Positions 18,232 to 29,600 of a stretch of 64,000 nucleotides of DNA are shown one piece after another. Both the position numbers and the translations under genes were made by a program. Position 1 is the first letter of the stretch, and each line of letters begins with the position of its first letter. Below the pieces are notes generated by a model. That model saw nothing but the letters and a program-made list of their open reading frames with translations, ran no database searches and was not told the origin of the DNA. Source of the DNA: Psychroserpens sp. NJDZ02 (GTDB lineage: Bacteria; Bacteroidota; Bacteroidia; Flavobacteriales; Flavobacteriaceae); contig NZ_CP039451.1 of the NCBI RefSeq assembly GCF_004843725.1, positions 2,106,501 through 2,170,500 of the forward strand, written 5' to 3'.

Positions 18232-20022
18232 ATGTCAGCACAGGTAGAAGAACATGGACATGACGATCATGGTCACCATCATAAAGAAACATTCATAACT
18301 AAATATATATTTAGTACTGATCATAAAATGATTGCTAAACAGTATTTAATTACTGGTCTTATAATGGGAATTATAGGAGTAGCAATGTCAATCATGATGC
18401 GTATGCAAATTGCTTGGCCTGAGGAGTCAAATCCTATTTTTGAGGCATTATTAGGTAAATGGGCACCAGATGGTGTAATGAGTGCGGATATCTATCTAGC
18501 GTTAGTTACAATACATGGTACTATCATGGTTTTCTTTGTACTTACAGCAGGTTTAAGTGGTACTTTTAGTAACTTATTAATTCCATTGCAAATTGGAGCT
18601 AGAGATATGGCGTCAGGTTTTTTAAACATGGTATCGTATTGGTTGTTTTTTGTTTCAAGTGTAATTATGGTTTGTTCTTTCTTTGTGGAAGCAGGTCCAG
18701 CAGCTGCTGGATGGACAATTTATCCTCCACTTAGTGCGTTACCAATGGCTCAAGGAGGTTCAGGATTAGGTATGACGATGTGGTTAGTTTCTATGGCTAT
18801 TTTTATTGCATCTTCGTTAATGGGATCTTTAAATTACGTGGTGACAGTAATTAACTTACGTACAAAAGGAATGTCTATGACTAGACTACCTTTAACTATT
18901 TGGACATTTTTTGTAACTGCTATTATCGGTATTATATCTTTCCCAGTGTTATTATCTGCGGCATTGTTATTAATAATGGATAGAAGTTTTGGAACATCAT
19001 TCTTTTTATCTGATATATTCATTCAAGGAGAAGTTTTACATTACCAAGGAGGATCTCCAGTTTTATTTGAGCACTTATTTTGGTTCTTAGGTCACCCAGA
19101 AGTCTATATTGTATTATTACCAGCTTTAGGTATAACATCAGAGATTATTGCAACTAATTCACGTAAGCCAATATTTGGATACCGTGCAATGATTGCGTCT
19201 GTTATAGCCATTGCATTTTTATCTACAATTGTTTGGGGTCACCATATGTTTATCTCAGGTATGAATCCATTTTTAGGATCTGTATTTACTTTTACAACAT
19301 TGTTAATTGCAATTCCATCAGCGGTAAAATCGTTTAACTATATAACCACACTATGGAAAGGTAACTTACAGATGAATCCAGCTATGCTATTCTCTATAGG
19401 TTTAGTATCTACGTTCATTACTGGTGGTTTAACGGGTATTATTTTAGGAGATAGTGCATTAGATATTAATGTACATGATACTTATTTTGTTATTGCTCAC
19501 TTTCACTTAGTGATGGGTATATCGGCATTATATGGTTTCTTTGCAGGGGTGTATCATTGGTTCCCTAAAATGTTTGGTCGTATGCTAAACAAAAACTTAG
19601 GGTATGTTCACTTTTGGGTAACCGCAGTGTGTGCTTATGGAGTATTTTTCCCAATGCACTTCATCGGTATGGCAGGTTTACCAAGACGTTATTATACTAA
19701 CACTAACTTCCCATTATTTGATGATTTAGCAAGTGTTAACGTTGTCATTACATTATTTGCTATTGTAGGAGCTATTTTCCAATTGGTGTTTATTTATAAT
19801 TTCTTTTCAAGTATATTTTACGGTAAGAAAGCAGAACAAAATCCATGGAGATCTAATACTTTAGAATGGACTACACCAGTAGAGCATGTTCACGGAAACT
19901 GGCCAGGTGCTATTCCTCATGTTTACAGATGGTCTTATGACTACAGTAAGCCAGGACATGATGAAGATTTTGTTCCGCAAAACGTACCTTTAAAAGAAGG
20001 TGAAGAAGAATTACAACACTAA
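18232..20022 (+). CDS. coxA: Cytochrome c oxidase subunit I
   Basis: This 596-residue catalytic subunit holds heme a, heme a3 and CuB. Key ligands are visible: the heme a His in HGTIMVFFVL, the CuB His-Tyr pair in GHPEVY (near 287), HHMF (near 336), and the heme ligands in HDTYFVIAHFHLVMG (near 414). This is the A-family pattern. The N-terminus carries a short His-rich stretch (HGHDDHGHHHKE). It reduces oxygen to water and pumps protons in the cytoplasmic membrane. Last gene of the operon, followed by a clear terminator. Subunits III and IV are encoded about 20 kb downstream. Confidence 0.97.
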   Translation: MSAQVEEHGHDDHGHHHKETFITKYIFSTDHKMIAKQYLITGLIMGIIGVAMSIMMRMQIAWPEESNPIFEALLGKWAPDGVMSADIYLALVTIHGTIMVFFVLTAGLSGTFSNLLIPLQIGARDMASGFLNMVSYWLFFVSSVIMVCSFFVEAGPAAAGWTIYPPLSALPMAQGGSGLGMTMWLVSMAIFIASSLMGSLNYVVTVINLRTKGMSMTRLPLTIWTFFVTAIIGIISFPVLLSAALLLIMDRSFGTSFFLSDIFIQGEVLHYQGGSPVLFEHLFWFLGHPEVYIVLLPALGITSEIIATNSRKPIFGYRAMIASVIAIAFLSTIVWGHHMFISGMNPFLGSVFTFTTLLIAIPSAVKSFNYITTLWKGNLQMNPAMLFSIGLVSTFITGGLTGIILGDSALDINVHDTYFVIAHFHLVMGISALYGFFAGVYHWFPKMFGRMLNKNLGYVHFWVTAVCAYGVFFPMHFIGMAGLPRRYYTNTNFPLFDDLASVNVVITLFAIVGAIFQLVFIYNFFSSIFYGKKAEQNPWRSNTLEWTTPVEHVHGNWPGAIPHVYRWSYDYSKPGHDEDFVPQNVPLKEGEEELQH

Positions 20023-20078
20023 AATTAACTTATAAAAAGAACATTCATAAATTGTTTATGAGATTCTATAATATTGAA

Positions 20079-20111
20079 AAGCCTTTCTGTGAAAACAGAA
20101 AGGCTTTTTCT
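20079..20111 (+). terminator. Terminator of the act-cox operon
   Basis: GCCTTTCTGT (20081-20090) pairs with ACAGAAAGGC (20095-20104) around GAAA, followed by TTTTTC. A GAAA-type tetraloop and GC-rich base make this a strong intrinsic terminator. Confidence 0.9.
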
Positions 20112-20112
20112 T

Positions 20113-20120
20113 TATATTTG
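20113..20120 (+). promoter_or_regulatory. -7 promoter element of ruvB
   Basis: TATATTTG, an exact TAnnTTTG match followed by T, lies 39 bases before the ruvB ATG and just after the preceding terminator. No clear -33 box. Confidence 0.6.
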
Positions 20121-20159
20121 TTTATGCTGAATTAGTATCAGTGATCAATTGCTTATTTA

Positions 20160-21150
20160 ATGAATGGAAACTTAGACCCAACTAGCGAAAACTTTACACC
20201 AGAAGAATTTGATGTAGAAAAACAATTAAGGCCCTTATCTTTTGATGACTTTACAGGGCAAGATCAAGTGTTGGAGAATCTTCAAATCTTTGTTCAAGCA
20301 GCAGTGGCTCGGGACGAAGCTTTAGATCACACCTTATTTCATGGTCCTCCCGGCTTAGGTAAGACTACTTTGGCTAATATTTTGGCTAATGAGTTAGGTG
20401 TTGGTATAAAAATCACTTCAGGGCCTGTTTTGGATAAACCAGGTGACTTGGCAGGGTTATTAACTAATCTTGATGAAAGAGATGTTTTGTTTATTGACGA
20501 GATCCATCGTTTAAGTCCTATTGTAGAAGAGTATTTATACTCGGCTATGGAAGACTATAAAATCGATATAATGATTGAGTCTGGACCTAATGCAAGAACA
20601 GTTCAAATTAATCTAAATCCATTTACCTTAGTAGGAGCAACGACTAGATCAGGGTTGTTAACAGCGCCGATGCGCGCACGTTTTGGTATACAAAGTAGGT
20701 TACAATATTATAAAACGGAATTATTAACGACTATTATACAACGTAGTTCTGATATCTTAAATGTGCCAATTTCTATGGAAGCAGCTATTGAGATTGCTGG
20801 ACGTAGTCGCGGTACACCTAGGATTGCTAATGCCTTATTACGTCGTGTTCGTGATTTTGCACAAATAAAGGAAACGGTAGTATTGATATTAACATAGCGA
20901 GATATAGTTTGGAAGCATTAAATGTCGATGCTTATGGTTTAGACGAAATGGATAACAAAATATTATCTACAATTATCGAAAATTTAAAGGTGGACCTGTG
21001 GGTATTTCAACTATTGCAACAGCAGTGAGTGAAAGTACAGAAACTATAGAGGAAGTATACGAACCGTTTTTAATTCAACAAGGGTTTATTATGCGAACGC
21101 CACGTGGTCGAGAAGTCACGGAATTAGCCTATAAGCATTTGGGAAAATAA
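20160..21150 (+). pseudogene. ruvB: Holliday junction helicase RuvB, interrupted by two frameshifts
   Basis: The product is the AAA+ motor that drives branch migration with RuvA. The first frame (20160 to about 20866) encodes [14 protein letters not shown], Walker [10 protein letters not shown], Walker B LFIDEIHR and the sensor region [10 protein letters not shown]. The frame is lost at an A run (20867-20869), where one more A would restore the expected [12 protein letters not shown]. It is lost again at a T run (20983-20985), where one more T would give ENFKGGPVG. The C-terminal winged-helix part then runs to TAA at 21150. Repaired length would be 330 residues, normal for RuvB. Since ruvA is intact and both lesions are one-base homopolymer losses, sequencing error is more likely than real decay. 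Confidence 0.9.
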
Positions 21151-21250
21151 AAGGACCAACACAAGGCGGTTTGTTTTAACCACAAATGTTTTGCCTGACT
21201 TATTTTCAAGAGCGCAGTAGTTATTAAAAAGGAATTTAAAGAATAGAGTA

Positions 21251-22574
21251 ATGAATAATAAAATACCAGAAGTTTCACTTGTAAAATTCATTAAGCATTC
21301 ATTAGAAATTCTTAAAAACCCATTACCATTTCATAATAGAAATTTTGAGGAAAGGGGAGATGTATTTAAACTTAATGTAGGGTTTAATTCTAAAATATTT
21401 TTTCTCGCGACGCTGGATTGGCACAATATGTCCTTCAGAAGAATCAAAGAAACTACGTTAAATCTAAAATTCAAACGGTTGATTTAGTCAAGTATGTTGG
21501 TGAAGGTTTACTTACTTCAGAAGGAGATAAATGGAAAAAGCAACGTAAAATGATGCAACCGGCTTTCCATAAAAAGCAATTGCAAAATTTATTAACGGGT
21601 ATGCAAGATACCATCATCTCTGAGTTTAGTAAAGTTGAAACTAACAAAACAATAGATGTGTTCCCACTGCTTAATGATTTAGCTTTTCAGACTGTTGTAA
21701 AATCGTTATTTACACAAGCTGCAAATAGTAAAGATATGAAACGATTGCAGTTTATCACTGAAGCTAACCAACGCATGTTAGTTAAGGAATTACGTCAACC
21801 GTATTTAGGCTGGTGGTTTAAAATAGGAGGAGCTTTAAAAAAACATTTAAAATTATCGGAAGAAGCTAGGACCATTTTAAAAGGTATTGTTGCCGAAAGA
21901 AAAGCATCAGGACAGCGTTTTGACGATTTATTGGACATGTTGCTAGAAACTAAATACGATGATGGTCAAGGGATGTCGGAAACGCAATTGATTGACGAAA
22001 TATTAATCATTTTCACAGCGGGCCATGAAACAACAGCTAATGCACTGACATTTACATTTCAATTATTGGCTAAACATCCAGAATGGCAAGATAAAATCTT
22101 TAAAGAATGGACGGACTTAGGGGGTGACGACGCAGATTTGATGACGTGTATCTACTTCTAAAATAGGCCAACAAGTGCTTGAGGAATCTATGAGATTATA
22201 TCCTCCCGCTTATTTTATTGATCGTGTAAATGTTGAGGCAGATCGTTTTAATGACATGGTGTTTGAGCCAGGATGTAATTTATTGTTTTCGGTGTACGAA
22301 ATCCATAGACCCCAAAATTATGGACTAATCCTGAATCCTTTTTACCGGAACGCTTTGCAGATGGCGGACGACAATTTTCTGCGCAATATTTTCCATTTGG
22401 AGCGGGACCAAGAAAATGTATAGGAAATAACTTTGCCATGTTTGAGATGATTATTGCAGTAACAGAACTGGTTAAAAATTATAAATTCAACCAGAGTTTG
22501 ATAAAATTGATATTACACCGCTAATAACCCTTAAGCCAAAAAACGCGTTTTTAAGATTAGAGAAAAGGGACTAA
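21251..22574 (+). pseudogene. Cytochrome P450, interrupted by four frameshifts
   Basis: A heme-thiolate monooxygenase is spread over three reading frames. Visible parts: an N-terminal segment ending near KIFF, then AQYVLQKNQRNYVKS, the I-helix AGHETTANAL, the K-helix EESMRLYPPA, the PERF region, and the heme-binding loop FGAGPRKCIGNNFA. Breaks lie at the T run 21398-21403 (one T short), at about 22141-22156 (one extra or two missing bases), at the C run 22310-22313 (one base short), and at 22489-22490 (one A short). Repaired length is about 442 residues, typical of bacterial P450s. The substrate cannot be told; family members hydroxylate lipids or terpenoids. It lies between ruvB and queG, both frameshifted too. 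Confidence 0.9.
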
Positions 22575-22653
22575 CCTTTTTATAACGCTAATTAATAATA
22601 GTACTGTAATGTGTTCTTAGTCTAAGGCTAGTCTTATAACTATTGTAATAAAA

Positions 22654-23580
22654 ATGATTGAAAACAAGGCTAAATACACTAAACAAATAAAAGCTGAAGC
22701 ACAACGTTTAGGTTTTTTGTCTTGTGGTATCAGTAAAGCTGAGTTTTTAGAGGTAGAAGCGCCAAGATTAGAAAACTGGTTAAATAGTAATATGCATGGA
22801 CAAATGAGTTACATGCAAAATCATTTTGATAAACGGTTGGATCCAACAAAATTGGTGGAAGATTCTAAATCTGTTATTTCATTATTATTAAATTATTACC
22901 CGTCCGACCTTCAAAAAGACAGCGACGCTCCAAAACTATCTAAATATGCTATGGTAAAGACTACCATGAGGTCATTAAAACAAAACTAAAAGAACTGACT
23001 AATTTTATTCAAGAAGAAATTGGTGCCGTTTCAGGTCGTGCTTTTGTAGATTCGGCGCCTGTTTTAGATAAAGCTTGGGCGGCTAAATCAGGTTTAGGTT
23101 GGATAGGAAAACACAGTAATTTAATAACACAAAAAACAGGGTCTTTTTATTTTATTGCTGAACTAATTATTGATTTAGATTTAGAGTATGATTATGCTAC
23201 AACGGACCATTGCGGAACTTGTACCGCTTGTATTGATGCTTGTCCGACAGATGCTATTGTAGAACCCTATGTTGTAAATGGTAGTAAATGTATTAGTTAT
23301 TTTTACTATTGAACTTAAAGACCAATTGCCCAATACCATGAAAGGCAAGTTTGACGAGTGGATGTTTGGTTGTGACATTTGCCAAGATGTATGTCCATGG
23401 AATAAGTTTTCTAAACCACATAAAGAACCGTTGTTTAATCCACATCCCGAGTTATTGGACATGACTAAAAAGGATTGGGAAGAGATTACTGAAGATGTAT
23501 TTAAAAAAGTATTCCAAAAATCAGCAGTTAAACGGACTAAATTTACGGGGTTGAAACGTAATATACAGTTTTTGAAATAA
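22654..23580 (+). pseudogene. queG: Epoxyqueuosine reductase QueG, interrupted by two frameshifts
   Basis: QueG performs the last step of queuosine synthesis in tRNA, reducing epoxyqueuosine with cobalamin and two [4Fe-4S] clusters. The N-terminal frame is lost at 22950, where one missing T would restore [11 protein letters not shown]. The middle frame contains [27 protein letters not shown] and the cluster motif [12 protein letters not shown]. It is lost at the T run 23300-23304, where one T is extra and its removal gives CISYFTIELK. The final frame contains [11 protein letters not shown], the second cluster. Repaired length is 308 residues, normal. The two indels have opposite sign, which fits random sequencing error in short homopolymers. 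Confidence 0.92.
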
Positions 23581-23648
23581 TAAGAGTCTTCAGTAAAAAT
23601 CATCAGTCCAAACCACATTTTTTGTAACCTCTTTTCTTCTAAAAGCAT

Positions 23649-23656
23649 TACATTTG
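23649..23656 (+). promoter_or_regulatory. -7 promoter element of maeB
   Basis: TACATTTG matches TAnnTTTG and lies 27 bases before the ATG. A TTTG at 23621-23624 is a possible -33 box but its spacing (24) is somewhat long. Confidence 0.55.
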
Positions 23657-23683
23657 TAATTCACTAAAACTTAAAGTGAAATT

Positions 23684-25978
23684 ATGAGTAAACAAAGCAA
23701 ACGTCGCGAAGCCTTAGTATATCATGCTAAGCCAAAACCAGGTAAAATTGCAGTCGTACCAACAAAAAAATATGCAACACAAAGGGATTTAGGATTAGCA
23801 TACTCGCCAGGTGTAGCAGAACCGTGTTTAGAAATAGCAAAAGACGTTAACAACGTTTATAAGTATACAGCAAAAGGAAATTTAGTAGCCGTTATAACTA
23901 ACGGAACTGCAGTTTTAGGTCTAGGGAATATTGGTCCTGAGGCGTCTAAGCCTGTGATGGAAGGAAAAGGATTATTATTTAAAATATTTGCTGATATTGA
24001 TGTTTTTGACATCGAAGTAGATACTGAAAATATAGAAGAGTTTATACAAACCGTAAAAATGATTGCACCAACTTTTGGTGGAATCAATTTAGAAGATATA
24101 AAAGCACCTGAAGCTTTTGAAATTGAAAGACGTTTAAAAGAGGAATTAGATATTCCTGTAATGCATGATGACCAACATGGAACGGCAATTATTTCTGCAG
24201 CAGCATTATTAAACGCTTTAGAACTTTCTGAAAAGAATATAGAAGATGTGAAAATAGTAGTTAGCGGAGCAGGGGCAGCAGCAATTTCTTGTACGCGATT
24301 ATATTTAGCATTTGGCGCAAAACGTGAAAACGTGGTCATGTTAGATAGTAAAGGTGTTATTAGAGATGATAGAACAAATTTAACCTCTCAAAAAGCTGAG
24401 TTTGCTACGCATAGAAAAATAGACACCATTGATGAAGCAATGATGGATGCTGACGTATTTGTCGGTTTGTCTACTTCAAATATAGTTACTCCAGCGATGT
24501 TATTAACGATGGCTACAAACCCAATTGTGTTTGCTATGGCTAATCCAGATCCAGAAATAGAATACGATCTAGCTATTGCAACGCGTAAAGATATTATCAT
24601 GGCTACAGGAAGAAGTGATCATCCTAACCAAGTTAATAATGTATTAGGTTTTCCATTTATTTTTAGAGGTGCTTTAGATGTTAGAGCGACTAAAATTAAT
24701 GAAGCAATGAAAATGGCTGCGGTAAAAGCATTAGCGGAATTAGCTAAAGAGCCAGTGCCAGAGCAGGTAAACATTGCTTATGGTGAAACACGTTTGACTT
24801 TTAGTAAAGAGTATATTATACCTAAGCCTTTTGATCCACGTTTAATAGCAACGGTACCTCCAGCGGTAGCGAGAGCAGCAATGGAAAGTGGTGTGGCACA
24901 GGAGCCAATTGAAGATTGGGACAAATATGAAGAGCAACTACTAGACCGATTAGGTAATGATAATAAGATTGTAAGATTATTATTGAACAGAGCAAAGCTA
25001 AACCCTAAACGTGTTGTGTTTACAGAAGCGGACTCTTTAGATGTTTTAAAAGCAGCTCAAATTGTGTATGAGGAAGGGATTGCTATTCCTATTTTATTAG
25101 GAAGAAAAGATGAGATTGAACGTCTAAAAGAGGAGTTAGAGTTTGATGCAGATGTCCTTATTATTGACCCAAAATCTGACGAACAATTAGAACAAAAAAA
25201 TAAATACGCTAAAATATATTGGGAACAACGCAGAAGAAAAGGAGTAACGTTTTTATTAGCTGAAAAACTAATGAGAGAGCGTAACTACTATGCTGCTATG
25301 ATGGTTAATGAAGGGGATGCAGATGCATTAATTTCTGGTTATTCTCGTAATTATCCGTCGGTTGTAAAACCTATGTTAGAGCTTATTGGTTTGGCGCCTG
25401 GATCTACAAGAATAGCGACTACTAACGTGATGATGACGCAACGTGGTCCTATGTTTTTAAGTGATACAGCAATAAACATTAATCCATCAGCCCAAGATTT
25501 AACTAAGATTGCTCAAATGACAGCAAAAGTGGTTAAAATGTTTGGAATGGAACCTGTTATGGCAATGACATCATATTCTAATTTTGGATCGTCAAAAGAC
25601 CAAACAGCCACTAAAGTAAGAGAAGCAGTATCTTATTTACATAAAAGACACCCTGATTTATTGGTGGATGGAGAATTACAAACAGACTTTGCTTTAAATA
25701 GCCAAATGTTAACCGATAGTTTTCCGTTTTCTAAATTGGCGGGAAAAAAAGTAAATACTTTAATTTTCCCTAATTTAGAATCGGCTAACATTACTTACAA
25801 GTTGTTAAAAGAATTAAATAGTGCAGAATCTGTTGGGCCTATTATGATGGGAATGCGCAAACCAGTGCATATTTTACAATTACACGCTAGTGTAGACGAG
25901 ATTGTAAACATGACTGCTATTGCCGTTATTGATGCACAACAAAAAGAGAAGTTCGAACAGAATGCAAAAAAACAGTAG
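23684..25978 (+). CDS. maeB: NADP-dependent malic enzyme with phosphotransacetylase-like domain
   Basis: This 764-residue enzyme decarboxylates malate to pyruvate with reduction of NADP. The N-terminal malic domain (about 15-165) shows YSPGVAEPC, AVLGLGNIG and the metal site HDDQHGTA. The NAD(P)-binding domain (about 165-420) has the fold motif VSGAGAAAISC and a run of SNIVTPAML and MANPDPEI. The C-terminal third (about 435-755) is a phosphate acetyl/butyryltransferase-like domain (ILLGRKDEIERLKEE, GDADALISGYSRNYP), regulatory rather than catalytic in studied MaeB proteins. Length is standard. It is intact although it directly follows the indel-rich region. Confidence 0.95.
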   Translation: MSKQSKRREALVYHAKPKPGKIAVVPTKKYATQRDLGLAYSPGVAEPCLEIAKDVNNVYKYTAKGNLVAVITNGTAVLGLGNIGPEASKPVMEGKGLLFKIFADIDVFDIEVDTENIEEFIQTVKMIAPTFGGINLEDIKAPEAFEIERRLKEELDIPVMHDDQHGTAIISAAALLNALELSEKNIEDVKIVVSGAGAAAISCTRLYLAFGAKRENVVMLDSKGVIRDDRTNLTSQKAEFATHRKIDTIDEAMMDADVFVGLSTSNIVTPAMLLTMATNPIVFAMANPDPEIEYDLAIATRKDIIMATGRSDHPNQVNNVLGFPFIFRGALDVRATKINEAMKMAAVKALAELAKEPVPEQVNIAYGETRLTFSKEYIIPKPFDPRLIATVPPAVARAAMESGVAQEPIEDWDKYEEQLLDRLGNDNKIVRLLLNRAKLNPKRVVFTEADSLDVLKAAQIVYEEGIAIPILLGRKDEIERLKEELEFDADVLIIDPKSDEQLEQKNKYAKIYWEQRRRKGVTFLLAEKLMRERNYYAAMMVNEGDADALISGYSRNYPSVVKPMLELIGLAPGSTRIATTNVMMTQRGPMFLSDTAININPSAQDLTKIAQMTAKVVKMFGMEPVMAMTSYSNFGSSKDQTATKVREAVSYLHKRHPDLLVDGELQTDFALNSQMLTDSFPFSKLAGKKVNTLIFPNLESANITYKLLKELNSAESVGPIMMGMRKPVHILQLHASVDEIVNMTAIAVIDAQQKEKFEQNAKKQ

Positions 25979-25983
25979 AATTA

Positions 25984-26011
25984 TTTGATATAAATAATTT
26001 TCTTACATTTG
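25984..26011 (+). promoter_or_regulatory. Possible promoter of ruvA-sprA
   Basis: TTTG at 25984-25987 and TACATTTG at 26004-26011 (exact -7 match) are separated by 16 bases, slightly short of the usual 19 or so. The start would lie about 15 bases before the ruvA ATG. Confidence 0.5.
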
Positions 26012-26033
26012 GAAGCTTAATAGTAAAAAACTG

Positions 26034-26615
26034 ATGATTACACATATACAAGGGAAATTAGTAGAGAAAAGTCCGACAGATGTCGTTATAGATTGTAATG
26101 GAGTCGGGTACTTCTTAAATATTTCCCTACATACGTATTCACAGATTCCGGACCAAGAAGCACTAAAATTATATACGCATCTTCAAATTAGAGAAGATGC
26201 GCATACGTTATATGGATTTGCATCATTGGCCGAGAGAGAGCTATTTCGCTTACTTATTTCCGTTAGTGGTATTGGAGCAAATACAGCTCGTACAATGCTG
26301 TCTTCTTTGACACCTAAGCAGATTAGAGAAGGTATTGCTATAGAAGATGTTGCTTTAATTAAGTCTATTAAAGGTATCGGAATAAAAACGGCACAACGTG
26401 TGATTATAGATTTAAAAGATAAAATTCTTAAAATTTATGATATTGATGAAGTTTCTGTAACTAAGAACAATACAAGTAAAGATGAAGCGTTATCTGCTTT
26501 AGAAGTATTAGGATTTGTTAAAAAACAAGCAGAGAAAGTCGTGGACAAAATTGTTATGACTCAACCAGATGCTAACGTAGAAACGATTATCAAACTAGCC
26601 TTAAAAAATTTATAA
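26034..26615 (+). CDS. ruvA: Holliday junction protein RuvA
   Basis: This 193-residue DNA-binding protein forms the tetramer that holds a Holliday junction for RuvB. The N-terminal OB-fold (about 1-62) starts MITHIQGKLVEKSPTDVVID. Two helix-hairpin-helix motifs follow (LISVSGIGANTARTML and IKSIKGIGIKTAQRVI). The C-terminal RuvB-contacting domain (about 145-193) contains EALSALEVLGF. Length is normal. It is separated from its partner ruvB by about 5 kb and lies immediately upstream of sprA; that ruvA-sprA neighbourhood is common in Flavobacteriia. Confidence 0.95.
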   Translation: MITHIQGKLVEKSPTDVVIDCNGVGYFLNISLHTYSQIPDQEALKLYTHLQIREDAHTLYGFASLAERELFRLLISVSGIGANTARTMLSSLTPKQIREGIAIEDVALIKSIKGIGIKTAQRVIIDLKDKILKIYDIDEVSVTKNNTSKDEALSALEVLGFVKKQAEKVVDKIVMTQPDANVETIIKLALKNL

Positions 26616-26621
26616 TATATT

Positions 26622-29600
26622 TTGAATACAACTCAACTTAGTTCTTATAAATCCCTTAAACATTTTTTGCTAACAGCATTTGCGTTGCTAGTGTCAACAC
26701 TTTCTTTAGCACAGGAAGAAAACGAAACAGAGCAAGATAGTACCAAAACCGGTTTTAGTTTAGGTCGTCTTAATATGCCTAATCCGACAAGTATAGAGTC
26801 TAAATATACGTATGACCCGGTAACTGATCGTTATATTTATACAGAGTCAGTTGGTAAATTTAATATAAATTATCCAATAATTTTAACACCTAAGGAGTAT
26901 CAAGCGTTAGTCTTAAGGCAAAATCAAAAATCGTATTACAAAGATAAAATTGATGCTTACGAAGGGAAAAAAGGAGGTTCTGAAGAGGCTCAGAAAAACT
27001 TAATCCCTGAGTTTTATGTTAACTCTAGTTTTTTTGAAAGTATTTTTGGAGAAGGTCCAATATCAATTATACCTCAAGGAACGGTTGAGATGGATTTAGG
27101 AATTCTATTTACTAAACAAGATAATCCCTCATTTTCTCCTAGAAATAGAACAAATTTTTCTTTTGATTTTGATCAGCGTATTAGTTTAAGTATGCTTGGT
27201 AAAGTGGGATCAAGATTACAAGTAACTGCTAATTATGATACACAGTCTACTTTTGATTTTCAGAATTTAATAAAATTAGAATACACACCTACGGAAGATG
27301 ATATCATTCAAAAAATAGAGGTTGGTAACGTTAGTATGCCGATAACTAACTCTTTAATTTCTGGAGCACAAAGTTTATTTGGAGTTAAGACACAATTAAA
27401 ATTTGGTAAAACAACAGTAACAGGTGTGTTTTCAGACCAACGTTCTGATGCAAAATCAGTTATTGCAGAAGGTGGTGGTACTGTTGATGAATTCGAGTTT
27501 TTTATTAGAGATTATGATGAAAATCGTCACTTTTTCTTAGCGCAATACTTCCGTAACAATTATGATAGTGCATTAGAAAATTATCCATTTATAAATAATA
27601 ATATTCAAATTACTAGAATTGAAGCTTGGGTAACTAACAGAAGTAATCGCACAGAAAATGTAAGAAACTTTGTAGCCTTTCAGGATTTAGGAGAAACAGG
27701 AGTTATTGGTAATCCAGGGGTTGCTGTAACTAGTGGGCCTAATGCATTTCCGGATAACGGGAATAATGGATTAGATCCAACAAACATTGGTAATGCAGGG
27801 TCACAATTAAATACAGCAGTAAGAGATATTGCAACAGTTCAAAATGGGATTTCAATTTCTGGATTTAACGAAGGTTTCGATTTTGCAAAACAGGAAAACA
27901 CCAGAAAACTTACAGAAGGACAGGAATATACTTTAAGCACACAATTAGGTTACATCTCATTAAATCAACGTTTAAATAATGACGAGGTGTTAGCAGTAGC
28001 ATATCAATATACAGTCGGAGGTCAAGTGTTTCAAGTCGGAGAATTTGCAAACGATGGTATTGGTGCAACGGATGTTGATGTTAACAGTGCTGGAGAGGTC
28101 ACAAATGTGACTAATAATGCATTAGTATTAAAGTTATTAAAAAGTAGTATCACTAGTGTCTCTCAGCCGATCTGGGATTTAATGATGAAAAATGTCTATG
28201 ACACTGGGGCTTACCAATTAACTCAAGAAGATTTTAAGTTAAATATATTTTATAATGAATCGGCACCACTTAATTATATTAGTCCTGTCGAAGGCACGCC
28301 ATTTGGGGTTGATTTTAATGGTGAACCAATTGAGCAAACGACGTTATTGCGATTATTCAATTTTGATAAATTAAATTACAATAATGATCCCCAAACTAAT
28401 GGTGATGGTTTTTTTGACTTTGTTTCAGGGATAACCGTAATACCTGCTAACGGAAAAATAGTGTTTACTAAAGTAGAGCCTTTTGGACGTTATTTATTTG
28501 ATATTTTAGATAATGATGCCAATAGTGGTAACAATGCGACAGATTATGAAGCAGATACATATGCCAATGCAAATCAAGAAAAATACGTTTATGATTTACT
28601 ATATAAAGCCACAAAAACAGCTGCTTTAGATGAAGGTCAAAAAAATAAATTTTTAATTAAAGGACGTTATAAATCTTCAGGAGGTGACGGAATTCCTATT
28701 GGTGGATTTAATGTGCCAAGGGGTTCTGTTCAGGTTACTGCTGGAGGACGTACTTTAGTAGAAGGTCAAGATTATACGGTAAACTATCAATTAGGTCGTG
28801 TTTATATAATAGATGAAGGTTTAAAAGCATCAAATATTCCTATTGAAGTATCTACTGAAAACAATTCTATTTTTGGACAACAAACGAAACGTTATACAGG
28901 TTTAAATGTAGAACATCAGTTTAATGAAAATTTTGTAATTGGTGCTACATATTTAAACCTTAATGAGAGACCAATCACACAAAAAGCTAATTATGATAGC
29001 GAACCAATCAATAATACAATGCTTGGTTTTAATGCTAATTATTCGTCAGAATTACCATTCTTATCTAGGTTGGTTAATAAACTACCAAATATAGATACGG
29101 ATGCGCCTTCTAACATTTCGGTTAGAGGAGATTTTGCTTATTTAATTCCAGGCGCTCCAAAAGGAACAGATTTTAATGGAGAGGCAACTGCTTATATAGA
29201 TGATTTTGAAGGAACACAAAATGGAATAGACCTTAAGTCTCCCCAATCTTGGAGTATGTCAAGTCGACCTCTAAATGTTAACGATGTGACATCGTTTGAT
29301 AGTAATGGAATAGAAAATGGTTATGGTAGAGCTATGTTTAACTGGTATACTATTGATCCCATATTTTATGGCAGTCAACGTCCTTCAGGAATTTCTGACG
29401 ATGATATGTCTAGCTTATATACTAGTAGGGTTTTTGTAAACGAATTATTCCCAGAACAAGACATTGCACAAGGCCAAACCTCTGTGTTAAATACGTTAGA
29501 TATATCATTTTATCCACAAGAGCGAGGTCCTTATAATTTTGAGCCAGGAACAGAAAGTGGTACCATTTCAAATCCAGCAGCAAGTTGGGGAGGGATTACA

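Noticed and set aside
20160..23580. Programmed frameshifting as an explanation for the broken ruvB, P450 and queG genes
   Set aside because: Three unrelated genes with two to four breaks each, of both signs and without slippery-site context, do not fit programmed recoding.
20160..23580. Genomic island or decaying foreign segment at the indel cluster
   Set aside because: Base composition and the gene types (ruvB, queG) match the surroundings; no tRNA, integrase or IS borders are seen.
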